64,000 nucleotides of DNA from Balanoglossus misakiensis (GCA_040954595.2 CM082578.2:15004001-15068000); one strand, 5' to 3'. Shown: positions 12,703-26,100, numbered from the stretch's first letter. Notes: a model not told the origin generated them from the sequence alone. Program-made: numbers and translations.

Positions 12703-14619
12703 TTTAAAAGCCACGCGATTAACATCTGTTTACCAAATAACCCTGAAGATGAATAGAAATCAAGAAAGTTTTAAATGGCCATTTTTTTAGACATGCAAGC
12801 AGACATGGTGCTGCAGCATACCTGAATGAGCTTTTTTTCAAATTATTTTTCTCTTCCAAAACAAGTAATCAATGGAAATAAAATGGACATAAGATTTCAA
12901 CATCGGAGCCCCCACTGTAAAAGACGAAAGATACTGATTAAGGCTAGTGAGGGCGCTTTTCATATGATGTATATGTACAGTCGGAATTTGTTTGTGCTGC
13001 ATTTCATGCATTTGCCAGGAAGCAAAAATGGTAATTCGCTCGCTGATTATGTAACTTTCACCAGACTGGCAAAACAGAAATGAACGTCACCTGTGTATAG
13101 TTTGGTTGGCCCCTTTGCTATGGTGTGTTTACACAGTGTATACGGGGTTCCTACAATGATGGGGACTTCTCTTACCCACAACCTCTTGTCTGAGTGATGT
13201 CCTTTAAACTGCTACAGTCTTCAAGATCGTGTTTATATTCAGTTTAAACCCTGATGGGCCATCTGTTTATCAAAAAAGCCAGAGAAATTCTTCTATAAAA
13301 TGGAATAGTCTCTGATGGATTGTTAAACAGTTTGAGAAAGCATTAAAGGAAAACATGGTGAAACCAAATAGCATGTCTCAAGATGGTTATGAAAATGTTT
13401 CAAAAACACTACTATAGTACATTTGAGCTTACAATTGTTAATTATAACAGACATCAGACTGGGGACTGCTGCTTGTATAGAGTATAATTGTTTCAAATTG
13501 AATATTATGGCTCATTCTAGACAATATTACTGTGCCATTTTGCAAAAAGTAGTAGTCTAGGTTGTCCGGCAACCATTAATTCGAGTCATGTAAGCCTAAG
13601 CATGTCTTCCCCAATTAAAATACCCCCCCCCCCCGAGAGAAACTGGCCATTCCCTAAAGATTAAGTTGGGTTACAGAAGTGTACGGGCTAGTCTTTATTA
13701 AACTATCGAAATCACCAAACAAGGTTGCCTGCAAGAATTCAACGCGTATTGAATAATTTGGTACAATCGCAATTGTTTTCGTTGTCAAGTCACTACTATC
13801 AAGGTAACCCGGAAGTGATGGTTTCATTAGTGATAACGCCAATCGATGGCAGCCAAACTGTCGCGTAAATTCTTGCGGTTTGCACTGCCAGTCCTGGCGT
13901 CGTTGCCAAATGCTCTGAAGGAGTTGAGCGAGCGACGGAATAAATCAGGGTCTTTGGCAGACCTTCGGTTCGTGGGCATCATCTATTGTGCATTATACAA
14001 GTACTAGTATACATTACATACATAAGATATAGACATTACGTACGCGAACAATCCATTATCATGATCATCGTTTGCGATTCACCAGGGGCCCGCCCTTAGA
14101 ACTCGTCAGGTACCCCACCCGCACAAACCATACGTCCCTTACTCTCTTAAATTGCGTTCCGCAAATATATCCGAAAGACAGTAATTACCTTATTTTAAGG
14201 AAAGCTGTGGATATTTCGTAATTGATCCGGGCAGTATATATATATGGCCGGACGATCACTTAAACGATAAGCATGATAATAGACCCTGCGAGTTTACTTG
14301 CGCTGGTGTGTCATGCTGGGTCATACATCCCATGATTCCATCGTGCTTTCTCCAAGGGAGCTTTCAATGTTAAAAAGGGAGCGGGTTTTGAATGTTGGTT
14401 CCGATCGAGTTTCCTCGTGTGTTACACCGTAGGACTACACGTACCGCAGTCGACTGTGAACTTTGAAACCGTTATGAAAACTGACGGACATAAGATGAAA
14501 TATAACAGAAAGTGCAACAAGAAGGATTTGTAAATCAAATGTAAAAAATGCTCTCAAAATGAAAATAATTAGATGTTGGTACATGTATGTGTTTCTTTTT
14601 AATATCGTCTTTGCAAGCG
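12703..14619. other. Intergenic region upstream of receptor B
   Basis: It contains the presumed receptor B promoter and 5' UTR just above 12702, a C12 tract at 13623-13634, and the probable 3' UTR of the NXPE-like gene near 14620. A minus-strand AATAAA is at 13694-13699. One small open frame at 13846-14007 is listed separately. Nothing else was recognised. Confidence 0.45.
13846..14007 (+). CDS. Candidate 53-aa small ORF with mitochondrial-type N-terminus
   Basis: ATG to TAG without interruption, 53 codons, in a patch richer in CpG than its surroundings. The N-terminus (MAAKLSRKFLRFALPVLASL) is basic and amphipathic with no acidic residue in the first 24, which resembles a mitochondrial presequence or a membrane-associated microprotein. 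No family is recognised. It lies antisense to the likely 3' UTR of the NXPE-like gene. It could equally be a chance open frame or the first exon of a spliced transcript. Confidence 0.25.
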   Translation: MAAKLSRKFLRFALPVLASLPNALKELSERRNKSGSLADLRFVGIIYCALYKY

Positions 14620-16604
14620 TTAACCATCCTGATGTACAACATTTTGGCAAAATGACGACAGAATCATGTGAGTCACCATTCTTGATACAAATCCGTTGTA
14701 TGTCCTCGTTGCATCTGCACTCTTATAAAAGCGTATACCTTTATGTATGTTACCGCAGTTACAATTCTCTGATACCATAAAATAGTCCATGAATTGTAAC
14801 CTCTTGTCTCTCTGCATGAAATCTTCCGCAAAACCTTTCGAAATCTCGTTGATCTTTTTCACTCTCGGCTTGGATAGAAAATCACACCTGGACTTGCTAC
14901 TTCCATCGGGAGAATTCAACCAGATCATACGGCCTTCTGGCTTGACTATGTTTTGGATTTTATCGAAGAACGCTGGCATTAGCTCCGTGTACCTATCGAA
15001 GACGTTGAAATGCTTTGGTTTTCTGTTGATGGGGGCAATGTCATGGACACCCGTTAGCAACACCAGTAGATCTAGCTCGCCATGCGGTGCCAGTGTCTCT
15101 AGCAGATTTTCGACCGTCATGTTCACAATACATTCAAGACCACATCCAAGCGGTCTCCCCATGACGAAACTGAATCCAAGAGTTGTGTTAGAATCGAGTG
15201 ATGCCCAATGTGCTGGACGACCTATGAACTTGTGCTTCTTTCTCAATATTGTTTTTGTCGGCATGGTTGTGTTGTTCCATTCTTGGAGATAAATTTGCAT
15301 GATTTCGTTCGTAATCTCTTCGGTAATAGAATCACCAATGATGAAAATGTTCTTCCGCTCTAAGCAAGATTTTAACGTCTCTCCATCAAATAGTTTGTAG
15401 TGACAGTCGTAGGGTGCCCACACCCGTCTTGAGCTCGCCAGAGAGTCAATGTTCCCTTCACAAAGTATGCCGTCACAGTCACCCTCCACTGTCACCCATC
15501 GTCCATCGACAGGAGGCGTCGTCGCACTACACAAAGGCGTCGCTGAGGCCGTTTGACAATCAGAGTTGTTGACGGTGATACGGAGGGGAGTGTTTGTAAC
15601 GGCTTTATCTATACAGGGATATTTTGTACGATATGCAGTTTTAGAGTACATGCTCTCGCGAACAGTCTCGTTGTGTACCATAAGCACTTCTAAGTAATAC
15701 TTTCCAGGCTCTAAAATCGGCAATGCAAGCAAAAACTCACCCTCCCCTTGATAATCAACTTGAACTGAGTTGAAAGTAAGGATGTATGAACCGGGTGTTG
15801 GTTCGGTCGACCAATCCGATTCAAGCACGCGTGCCTGAATATCTAGCCATGGATCACATTTTGGAGGCTGTCCATTGTCACTAACAACCTTCAAGATAAA
15901 CTTTTGTTTTTGGCATCCATCTAGCGAAACGCTTCCGTCCGCAAGTTTCGTGTACATGCCGACGTCTAATTCAAACACGTTCGGAAAATCTTCAACTTTA
16001 CAATACGTGGCAGGCTTGTTACTGACATTTGTGGAAATCCTAGATGTCGCGCCACCTACGGCACTGCTTTGAGTAGAGCTGTTCAACAATGCCGTGCCCG
16101 ATTTACTGGATATCTGAAAAAAGAGGAAGTTATCATCCCGTATTGAATCTATAAACCCGTATGATATATTCCGCGTGGAAGGTGAGACCACAATACTAGA
16201 CTTGGTATAGTTTGTTAGCTTTGCTCATGGGAGACGAATCTTTTCATTTTAAAATCTCCAGTCATTTTGCAAATATAGATTGAACAAAATTTGTGCACAA
16301 CAATTGAAGTAACAAAAATATTTATATCTGCAAATAGCGACGGAGTATGACGATGATGGCGTCATGACGATATAACCGAACACCAAAGAATGACTAGCTA
16401 TCAAAATACCAGTACATGTGTGTACATACTTACCGCGGTCCCTGGTTTCATATGCAACTCTGTAACATTTTGTGTTGTCTTACGAGCTCCAACAAAAATC
16501 ACATACACGCACACGCAGGTTACCAGAACGCCGAATATAAGCTGATGTCTCAAATGATACAAAAAAGATGATTCCGATGAAACGTTTTTAACAGTGTCAG
16601 CCAT
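14620..16604 (-). CDS. NXPE family-like type II membrane protein with PC-esterase domain
   Basis: Two coding exons, 16604-16434 (57 codons, phase 0) and 16113-14620 (498 codons with stop), give 554 aa, about the length of the NXPE family. The start is the ATG at 16604; the frame is open upstream but lacks an earlier ATG. A signal anchor at about 22-39 follows a short cytosolic N-terminus. Residues about 95-235 form the beta-rich N-terminal region. Then comes the NXPE-type segment with VWAPYDCHYKLF, a CL, and FIIGDSITEE, where G317-D318-S319 is the GDS nucleophile motif of PC-esterase/SGNH-like folds. A further motif, LLTGVHDI, lies towards the C-terminus. The protein is expected in the Golgi or secretory lumen, acting on glycans or an unknown acyl ester. 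The family assignment is sound; substrate and activity are unknown. Confidence 0.8.
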
Positions 16605-17407
16605 GACTTCGCCAGTAAAAGGTGTGAGTAATGTTTGGAGGTATACTGTACAAGGAAAACGAAATCTTCCGGTCTGTGCTTTGAATAAAGAAGTTACGTC
16701 ATAAGACACTAAACAAATACAATTATTTGCTATATTAAGGTCCGCAGTTGACTTAAAATTACGTCATGGAGCTAGCACCAGTGCCATGTTTGTGAACGAT
16801 GTCAGCATGAGCAGTCTAGTTGTAAGTATGGGATATATAATAGACAACCTGTCGGTCCTTATTCATACCAGGTCGATCTAACACAGAGTTTATGATAATA
16901 CGCAATTGCAATCACACATAACGACAAGTCCCCAGAGTCGATATACTAGTACACGCAAAAAGAACCAACTCTAAATTGACACTGTGACGCCATACAACGA
17001 CGAGGTGAACTTCAGAGAGTCTTTGAAAATCGATAACGTGACTGAATGTTTGTACTTCCGATCAAACAACCGACCACACATAGACATTTGTGAACGGCAA
17101 AAAGTATAACACACAGTGGTGCATATTACATTCGCCGCTCTCGTGCAATCACGGTCACACCACACATATCTCTGGAAGAACGTAGACTAGAGAATGCTTG
17201 AACAAACACACCAAGGTGTAGACATTCAGTCGACTCTTTGTTATTGCAATGAGAGGTCGATGAGCTGCCTCAGGTGAACAAAATCTACACTTATGACAAC
17301 ACGCCATCAATAAAGCGTGAGACTTAGAAATTTAAACTGACGAGAACGTAACGTGCACACTGTGCTTTTAATCTCAGCTACATGAGTTGTTGGAACGGTA
17401 GGCCTAA
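16605..17407. other. Upstream region of the NXPE-like gene
   Basis: It contains the presumed promoter and 5' UTR of the minus-strand NXPE-like gene. Open frames here are short, mostly begin at non-ATG codons and have no recognised domain. Confidence 0.4.
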
Positions 17408-17450
17408 GGGACTGTCCAGAATTTACTTCCAGGGGGGGGCTGGAGGATTT
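17408..17450 (+). repeat. Left terminal inverted repeat of the MITE-like element
   Basis: Pairs with 18148-18190 with one mismatch (G versus T within the G run). Confidence 0.85.
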
Positions 17451-18147
17451 TCAGGGGGGGCCACCCATTTTCCCCAAGAAAAATTAGGGGGGGTCAGACA
17501 TAAAAATCACAATCCTTTAGGGGGGGCCATGTAAAAAACTCTCACAAACTCAATATTTGCCCAGAAGTACTGATTTATAAGAAACAAACCACCATGGCTA
17601 CCTGGATGACAGTGCATTAAATCTTCATAAGCTTGAATTTCCGGTAATTTTTACGGTGGGTTATTTTGTATATCTACTACAGTTTCTTGTTCTACTCTGT
17701 GAAGCATAATAAAATGCCCAGTATTTGGCCTGCCAGCACAGACCATAAATGTACAGTGAACAGTCAGTGTTGTTACTGTCGACGAGCTCAATTCAAGTCC
17801 AGACTAGAATTCGTTAATTTTCTCATCAATCATTCATATATGTATATAAAAAGTTAATTTGCTTTTGGGTTCATTAAAATGCAGCTTTGAGCTCTGTATT
17901 TTATAAAATTTTCTTACAAGCTAAATTAACGGTAAAAAAAAATTAATTCTCCCCCCCCCTTCCAGAGGTGTTTGTAAATGCAGCCTTATCAGACTGTATG
18001 TGTGGTAGTCTGTACCGGTAAGCATGCATGTATATATTGGGGGGGGGGGGGGTCATGGAAAAAAAACAGGAAATTTACGGGGGGGCCACAGATTTCCTCC
18101 ACAATTTACAAGGGGGGGCCATGGAAAAAAATCACCAGGAAAATAAG

Positions 18148-18190
18148 AAATCCTCCAGCCCCACCCTGGAAGTAAATTCTGGACAGTCCC
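18148..18190 (-). repeat. Right terminal inverted repeat of the MITE-like element
   Basis: Reverse complement of the left end with one mismatch, followed directly by TAA. Confidence 0.85.
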
Positions 18191-18193
18191 TAA

Positions 18194-19046
18194 TGTAGAT
18201 TCAGAGAGAAGGGAATAGCCTATATAGACAATTTATCATAACTGTGGTAGATCAACCGATAATTAAGACAACTTGTGCGTTATACAGAGTAATCAATATG
18301 AATAAAGAAATTTGTCAAGACAGATAGGTTTTGACCTTAAATTATCTTTATCGTTGTATTACATCAGCTAGTCAAATGTCGAGTAGTAAATCATTTCTTC
18401 TAATTCTACACTCCATTTCATACTATAAGCTTGACTTGTGTTACATGTACTTGGCCAGGGAGAAAAATCATCTACATGTATACGCGGACACATTTTTAAG
18501 TATTTGCTGACTGGCTACTGACTGATGGACGCTGGATGAAATGTCTAAAGCAGAATCGGGTACGAAATCCATTACAGGAACCTCTATCGTTCTCTGTGCC
18601 ATTTCTACCGCTGACTGTGCTGTGCTCCCAGGGAGCTAACTTTTGCAGAATAAATCAACCAGACCAGCGGTCTACAGTATTTCAGCAAGCAGCGTATTGT
18701 TACATTCGAAAAGAGCGTTCGTGGAGAGGGGTCGCTGACAGACAAGTGATAGATTATCTCCACATCTACATGTATATGAAGGATGGACGATGCAAGGCTA
18801 AACAGAAAAAGAACCACCTCGGCGCTGTCGTCCCATTGAAATTCCTGTGGGACTCTTTAAATATCAATCGACTGAGCATTTCCCACCGGCCTCGTTGTTG
18901 TTTTCCCAATCGCTCATGTTTTGCAAAGTAGGACGCCTGTAAACGTTACATTGGCGCCGCGTGACACAGATTGACGTCGACAGTAGCAAGTAGATGTCGG
19001 TTATCTTTCAAGAAACCGATTCGTCTTCAATTACAAGAGCACATTT

Positions 19047-19125
<79 letters not shown>

Positions 19126-20163
19126 CCCAATAAGATTTGATTACCAAATCGCGTAATGATCGTGGTCGAGTCTTTCCAAGAATCAGCTAATTTTTGCTCC
19201 TGATGTACATGAATCAATCATTTTCTCTCTGAATTTTCCCTTCTTGACCACCCCGAGATGTAATGGTTGGTTCCGAAACCATTTCAAAGATCCTGAAACA
19301 CAGTCCCCCTATGTATGTTTGGGCACGAGACAAACTGTTGCGTGCACCTGGGTCTTTCGAACATACTGTAACATGCATCCGCGCGATAGTCAAAGTTTTG
19401 GTAGACTGCTTTAATATAATCTCAGATGTAATCAATCTACGCTTGTGGATAATTCATTGCATTTACCTGAAGTGTAGGAATGACTTTGTTGCGCTTTGTT
19501 TCCCTTGTCGCGCATGCTCCAAGGTTTGTCCGTATGAAATCGCTAACAAGTCAAATTACCGCGTCTGCGTTTGTCTGTGCCTTATTACTGAACGAAATGA
19601 AATGCGCTAGCACAATGGAACGCTGAAAAGCCATGCGTTTTTACATGTAAGTTAAAATTGGATTTCGTCTGCTCTGAAATTGCGCATAGAAACTTGTGCT
19701 GTTGCACTATGCAGGCGTGACAATGCTCGCAATAAAAAAGGACTCTACCATTCTCCGGTTGACTATCGCCAGGCTCTTCCATCAATAGTCGCCTTTTCTG
19801 CTGAACTGAGCCTCTCGGTTGGTCGACCGACACAAATAAAAGCAAGGTCGTCGTGTTAAAACGTTCCATTTTCTGAGGCAATTTTCAGATGACTTTGCCA
19901 GAGACGGGCAGCATGACTTCGCCGGGGAGATTTAATTGACCATAAATAAAATGGGATTGCCAGATACCGGGAAGTCATTTACCTAGATTGCCGCTGTACA
20001 ATCACAATCCGTGCTACAGTTCCTTCTAGCAATCGACAGGCATCGCCAAGTCTCCCGGCCGTGAACGTGCAAGTGCAAGACTTTATTTCCCTCATCGCGG
20101 ATCTTCATGAAAATCTGGAAGTGACCACATAGCGTCGGTGCAGACGGTATTCTGGGAACCAAG
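18194..20163. other. Intergenic region before the aminopeptidase gene
   Basis: It holds the ATC microsatellite and, near 19900-20163, the probable promoter and 5' UTR of the aminopeptidase gene. Open frames at 18536-18931 (plus) and 19585-19881 (minus) have no recognised similarity and are not called as genes. Confidence 0.45.
19047..19125 (+). repeat. (ATC)n trinucleotide microsatellite, about 26 copies
   Basis: Uninterrupted ATC repeats over 79 bp. Read in frame they would encode poly-His or, antisense, poly-Asp, but no gene is supported here. Confidence 0.95.
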
Positions 20164-23100
20164 ATGGAAAAGCACGAATTGGAGATTGATCGTCAAAGGC
20201 CACCAGACGTGATCGTCCTCAAAAGGAGGACAGTCGCCTTGGCGGTGTCTGCGATTCTTTTATCGTTTATTGTCATAGCTCTGGTTTTCTACTTCATTCC
20301 GCGTCCGCACAAGTCGATTCAATGCGACGAACTTCCAACCTTGCAGACGATAGACGAGCCGCGGTATAACATGCCACCGATGCCGCCAAACCTGGGTAAC
20401 CTCACCGACGCCATCTCATACCAGCCTTTCTTTGGCCGCTTGCCGAAGTCACTGATACCAGAGCACTATAACATATGGATGAAAGTCCACATGGATCAGC
20501 TAGACGGTGACAAGGTCGATACATACGAAGGCAAAGTGTCTATCATTGTGCGTTGCGATGAAGAGACACAGACAGTCAAGATTCACGCGTGGTGGCTTGT
20601 CGTCGATTTCGACTCCGTGGTCATTCGTCACCAGGCAACCGCGAAGAGACTGGCGATTCGGAACGTGCACGCAGACGACACTTACCAGTTCGTGGTCATC
20701 AACACCAGAGCGACGTTGAAGTCGGGGTCTAAGTATGTCGTTGAGATGAGCTACACCGGAGACCTGGATCAGTACAACTTATGTGGGTTTTATCCTTCTC
20801 CGTACGAATACGGCAGGGAAATCAGGTGCGAATGTTTGCAAAGTTGTAATGTTGTTCATGTGCTTAAACCAGAACCTTAGTCACAGTAGAGTGTTAGAGA
20901 TTTTGCACGTGCGTAGCGATGTTAAATGTTAAACTACCAAAAGTTCGTCTGTCTGCTCGTATAAATCAACACCATATACATGTATACAATGTTAATGCAT
21001 GCTTCTATTCCTAACCCATAAAATGAGGAGTTCGACGACATTTTCTGCTCCTTGAATAAAACACTGCCCTATAAATTGTCGGCCAATCAACATCAAAGAG
21101 TTTCGTCGATGTAGAAGGTCACCTTCACGTACGGAGTAAAGTTTAACAAACCCAAAAGCTTATCATTATTTCCCCCATCAACTGTGATTTGATTATGAAG
21201 CGTGAAAGTCTTTGAAATCGTTAAAGGCATAAACCTCATCCCCCGCATTAGTTCCTGTTGACATAAATTTTTACATCGTTTAAGCCATTTTTTCTTTATA
21301 GTCACATTTATCGAGTTGGTTTGCGTTAGATGAAGTTGATGAAACATCCCGTTCCCCAAGACCTAAGTTCTCGCATTATTGATGCTGATTATATGTCTAG
21401 TGCATGTTTAGACCTTTCTACGTAGAAATATTTATCCAGGAAACACCCGTCCCCGCCCCTCTGAGGTGGGACCCAGAGCATGCACTATTGCGGCTTGTTG
21501 AACCATTATTTTTGCAGAACTACTAGACCGTGGCGCTGCAAATTGCGGCGGGTAATGTACCTTGTTATTACTTCCTGTCTTTCAAATGTCTCAACAACGA
21601 AAAGCTGTCTCTGTACGACCATTTAAATGTTGCAAATCAGTGGCTCGGAGAGAAAGGGCACGCGAGCACGGTGGCAGATGCGGATTATGTCAGTTGGCCG
21701 CATTCCAGTCACTTCGTTGCAGTTTCTGTGGTGTGCACCAAGAAGGATCACCACCAGACAAAAAACATTAACTCTTTGCTCGAAGGGAAATGCGGCAATT
21801 TTAAATCAACCGTGATGAAGTTATCCCAAATTGAATCCGCAGAAAAAATAAACAATGCAGAAATTATCAGTGGCGGCACAAGCATGCAGGTGTAACCGCT
21901 GAATCGCCTGTGGCATAAAGCTTGTTTAAATAATTCGAAAATAAAGAAACCAAAAGCAAGAGTTAAATTGCTGCGGGCGGGGTCCGTTGTCTCTGCCGAT
22001 AAGCATCGCTTGAGAACGCTGACTAACAGCGGTGCTATTAGTCTCACTATGAATAGAGAGGCCAGCAAGGAAAGTGTGCTGAATGGTTGTACGACGGGTC
22101 GATTGAATGACTGCTCGATCGATCGATCGACCGACTGACTGACTGGCTGGCTGGTTGGTTGGTTGGTTTGTTGATTGGTTGGCTGGCTGACTGATCAGCT
22201 GTCCAACCATGGAAGTACCACAAGGGTACGTCCATGGTCCAACTGACTACCCATCTAACCATAGACAATAGAAAGTATACAGTCAGTAGATGCAACCTAT
22301 GTGTGACCAGCATATCGATTGCCTCTTGAGCTATACTACCTGACTATATATAGGCCAACCACAGTCGCTCTGTTACATGGGACTGTGGACCAACCCGCTT
22401 GACCGATTTATGGTTTGCAGACTGTCTGTCGAGCTACTAATGACTAACCGTTTTAAAAACCAAACAAGTTACTCTGTCACTGACTGTCGGACTCAGAAAG
22501 TGATAGATTGGCTGAGATGACGCGAGTAACGTTGTTGATTCCCCTACGGTCCGAATGGCCCTTTCGTTGATGGATGATGGCTAGTTATTTGGACTGGCTA
22601 GCTTATCAGATTGCTGTCTGATTTACTTTTCTGTTCGTCGAATCGATTAAATATTTGCTCGTTTGTGCATGATTGGCAATCACTTTGTCTTTATCTCAGG
22701 TATAATGGATGATAATTTTCTGGTAAATTATAAAACCAACGTTTATTTTAAGCAATTTATGATATGAACATTACATCGCGATTGAAGTATAAAACTACAT
22801 CCTGGAATTACACGGTTACCAAATGAGACACAGATAAATGCATTTGCCTCTTCGGGTCTTTGAGGATAGAGGCGGGCTAATTGCCAATACCATAGAGAAA
22901 GAGAAAACATGTTTTGCGTTGACACTGGAAAAAGCGGTATCTATGGATTAATGACCTCACTGAGTTTATGTTAACGCAAAAGTTAAGGTCATACGGAGTG
23001 AACATCTGCAAACCATCAAGGAATAAATTGACCAACGAGAAATAAATTGCCACCAGACCGGCGAAAAGATTGTGCCCCGAGTTAGACCCTGAGCAACGCG

Positions 23101-26100
23101 TATAGCAATCTACAGCGAAATACTCTCCTAATTCAGCTAATGAATTCGCCATTTGACAACAACCTTTACACACGATGTATTTTTCTTAAACAGAAAATGA
23201 TACAGGAATGTCGTGGAAATATAAAAACCGCACGTTTAGACAAGTTGTGTGTCACAGTTTGATGGATGATGTTCGTTCATAACATTTCTAGTAGATGCGG
23301 CGCTTGATATCTCGATTGAAAAACATATTCATCTTCATAAAGTTTACAACCGAGAAATCGTTAATATGTTTGCGCTCTTCTGTTGCCCAGTCGAGCCAAA
23401 TAAAACTTATGAATATAAATCTTAAATGAATTAGTACAAATAATTTGCAACCAGCATTATTGTAATTGTAGCAATGGAATACGAGTCCGGAATTCAATCC
23501 TGAGCATTTCAACATGACTTCGGGTGTAGAACATGGATTTAATATAGAAACAGGTCAAAAAGAACTAAAAAATAGGGGAACAAACTTATTGCAAAAATAC
23601 ACTGAAAGTAGGCAATCGACATAAAATAACTAATTGGTAAAATCATTTTGTTGCCTGCTGTCTTGTATGCATTCGGAGTCAGGAGCGTATTCCATACAGC
23701 GTTGTATAGTTTTATATTAATATAGCATGGCCATTCTCTCTCTTTGATTTGATTTAAGTCGGTAGACCGAGTGAATATTAGAGTCATACAAAAGAGATAT
23801 ATGCACACGTCTTCTTCGCCGTCAAAATTTAATACTGATGTAGGCCTAATACATATTGACACTGTCAGTGGAAACGTTTGTCTGGAAATTTAGCTCATAA
23901 CAATTTTCACCAAAAGTAATGTGCATATATTTCGATCGACAATAATCTATATGTATGCAATTCCCGTGAATAGCAAATTACACATTGCTTCGTTGCTTTG
24001 TCGATGTATTTCTAAGACGTCACTGTTGCATAATGACGAGTATATATTACACAGGTTTCAAATGGGACTGATTTCATTAACGTGAAAAGTGTGACTATAA
24101 GCTATGATGGTGTAAACTGTGATTACTCGCAATTACCTGTAGAATATAATAAATGGAACATAAATAAGTATGAAATAATTATATTGCTGTGATGCCGTGT
24201 GTTATGAATATGTAGCCATCCATAGATCGAGCGATCAATCGACCAACCGACAGACAGACAGACAGACACTCAAGTAGCTATAAATAGCTAGCTAAACAGC
24301 TGGATTGGTTGTTTGGATGGTTGGTTGGCTGAGCTGTTGACATTGCTAATTAATTATTGTTGTCTTCTGTCGCAGGTGGGTAGCACTCACGTGCTTTCAA
24401 CCAGATTGTGCGAGAAAGGCTTTCCCCTGTTTCGACGAACCCCAGCTGAAGGCAACTTTCAACATTTCCATTACCCACCGACCAATCAGAAAGGCGCTTT
24501 CCAACATGCCTGAGATCTACAGCACAGCTTCAGAGGACGGCCAATGGAACACTACGTATTTCGACATGTCTGTGCCCATGTCGACCTATCACGTATCGTT
24601 TGCGTTGCTGGATTTCCCCAGTCTGGAACGCAAAACCTCCACGGGTATACAGGTAGGTGCTCCGCCCTCTCACTCCATCATATTCATGTTATTCTCTGCT
24701 TTACTTCTCAATATACCACAGAATCTTTTATTTCATCCCCTTTGCCTTCCAGTTTCGGGTATGGGCCGAGCCAAACAGAATCCACGCAGCCGAGTATTCT
24801 CTGGACATCGGAGTAAAGATGTTAACCTTCTTCGAGGACCGTTTCAAAATCAAACATCCAATACCAAAAATGGGTAAGAAATATTCCTGCCGTAAATTAT
24901 GCAAACCCAAATTGAACACACATCTTACACTAAAAGCTATTACTCTACCATAGTTGTATGAGTTAACACGTTGGCTGCAAGACACACCTTTGTGTATGAA
25001 AGGCCTAAGAAGATCATGCCATGTACAGTAGACGTTTCTATATTAGAATACTAATGTTTATGACTGCTGTGGTGTTTCACAGATATGATCGCAGCTCCAA
25101 GGTTCTTGTCTGGCGGTTTGGAAAATTGGGCCTTGATAGTGTATCAAGATGACCGTATGCTTTACGACCCGAACCAAGACCAACCGGTGCAGAAGTTCGA
25201 TGTCGCCACAATCGTGGCTCATGAGTTGGCCCACATGGTAAGTGAAATAGTGCCTGTTTTCTTTTCAAAGTTCCATTGTTTCTTAAAATCGTTACCGTCA
25301 GTCAACCCGTACTTTAAAAAAAGACAGTCAACAGTCAAACTTTCACGGTTACTTTTCAGCAATAGTATAGAGCAGGGCGAAAGATACATGAATATCGAAT
25401 AGAAGGTACAAAGTTGCCAGACGTTATAAAGACCCGTATGTACTGAGAGACCGTTTGGCCAATGATAGACAGGCTTCACTGTTACACAGTAGAAGACCGT
25501 ATCGATTTAAATCTCCGCCCGAAAAGGCTCAATGTAATCATGAACTGAAGGCTGATTTAAAATTCAATTACTGGTATCCACGGAACAGTAAAATTGGAAA
25601 CACTACATTAATTGTGCAAACCAGACAGGAAGTAACAGTCATGGAAACACATGTTATTTGTTAACAACCTCGATGTGCCATCAAAATGCTCTTTACACAA
25701 TTTCCCGTGATATTTCCATGACAACGGGCTGCGATAATTAAAATATAGATTAATAAAGCGCATCGTCATCATTGCCTGTTTTGAGAATGAAGGACCTTGT
25801 CATGATTAATTTTATTTCTTCATCTTATTTTCTCCCTTGTGGATGAAAGTGGTTTGGTAACATGGTGACGATCAAATGGTGGAATGATTTATGGCTAAAC
25901 GAAGGCTTTGCCTCTTTCTTGGAGTATACCGCCATTGATTTTGTCCATCCTGACTGGAAAATGGTACGTGTCGTCGGAAAGGGCTGCGTCTTTTTACATT
26001 ATTTTCACGATTTGAGTTTCAACTTCAGGTTATGTCACGACATTGTGCAGTGAAAACGGCGCTGTTCTTTATCGCATCAGAGTGCAGGGTGAAGTTGCAA

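Larger units (their letters stand above)
17408..18190. mobile_element. 783-bp MITE-like non-autonomous DNA transposon
   Basis: The ends are inverted repeats: 17408-17450 and the complement of 18148-18190 agree at 42 of 43 positions, starting GGGACTGTCCAGAATTTACT. A TAA triplet flanks both ends (17405-17407 and 18191-18193), consistent with a 3-bp target-site duplication of the TWA type used by PIF/Harbinger elements. There is no transposase frame inside. The interior carries about six same-orientation copies of a G7(C/T)CA motif, near 17454, 17486, 17520, 18040, 18078 and 18111, the last two followed by A-rich stretches. Superfamily assignment rests on the TAA alone and is tentative. Confidence 0.8.

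Noticed and set aside
18536-18931. 131-aa open frame on the plus strand
   Set aside because: Composition is unlike coding sequence, it contains no domain, and a long antisense frame overlaps it. No splice signals support it.
19585-19881. 98-aa minus-strand frame upstream of the aminopeptidase
   Set aside because: Its first codon is not ATG; the internal ATG frame has no recognised similarity. It could be a divergent first exon, but nothing supports it.
21530-21895. 121-aa frame in aminopeptidase intron 1
   Set aside because: Starts with GTG, lies fully inside an intron, and has no family features.
22107-24290. CRISPR-like arrangement of short repeats
   Set aside because: The repeats are a degenerate 4-bp microsatellite with no constant repeat/spacer spacing, and the DNA is eukaryotic.
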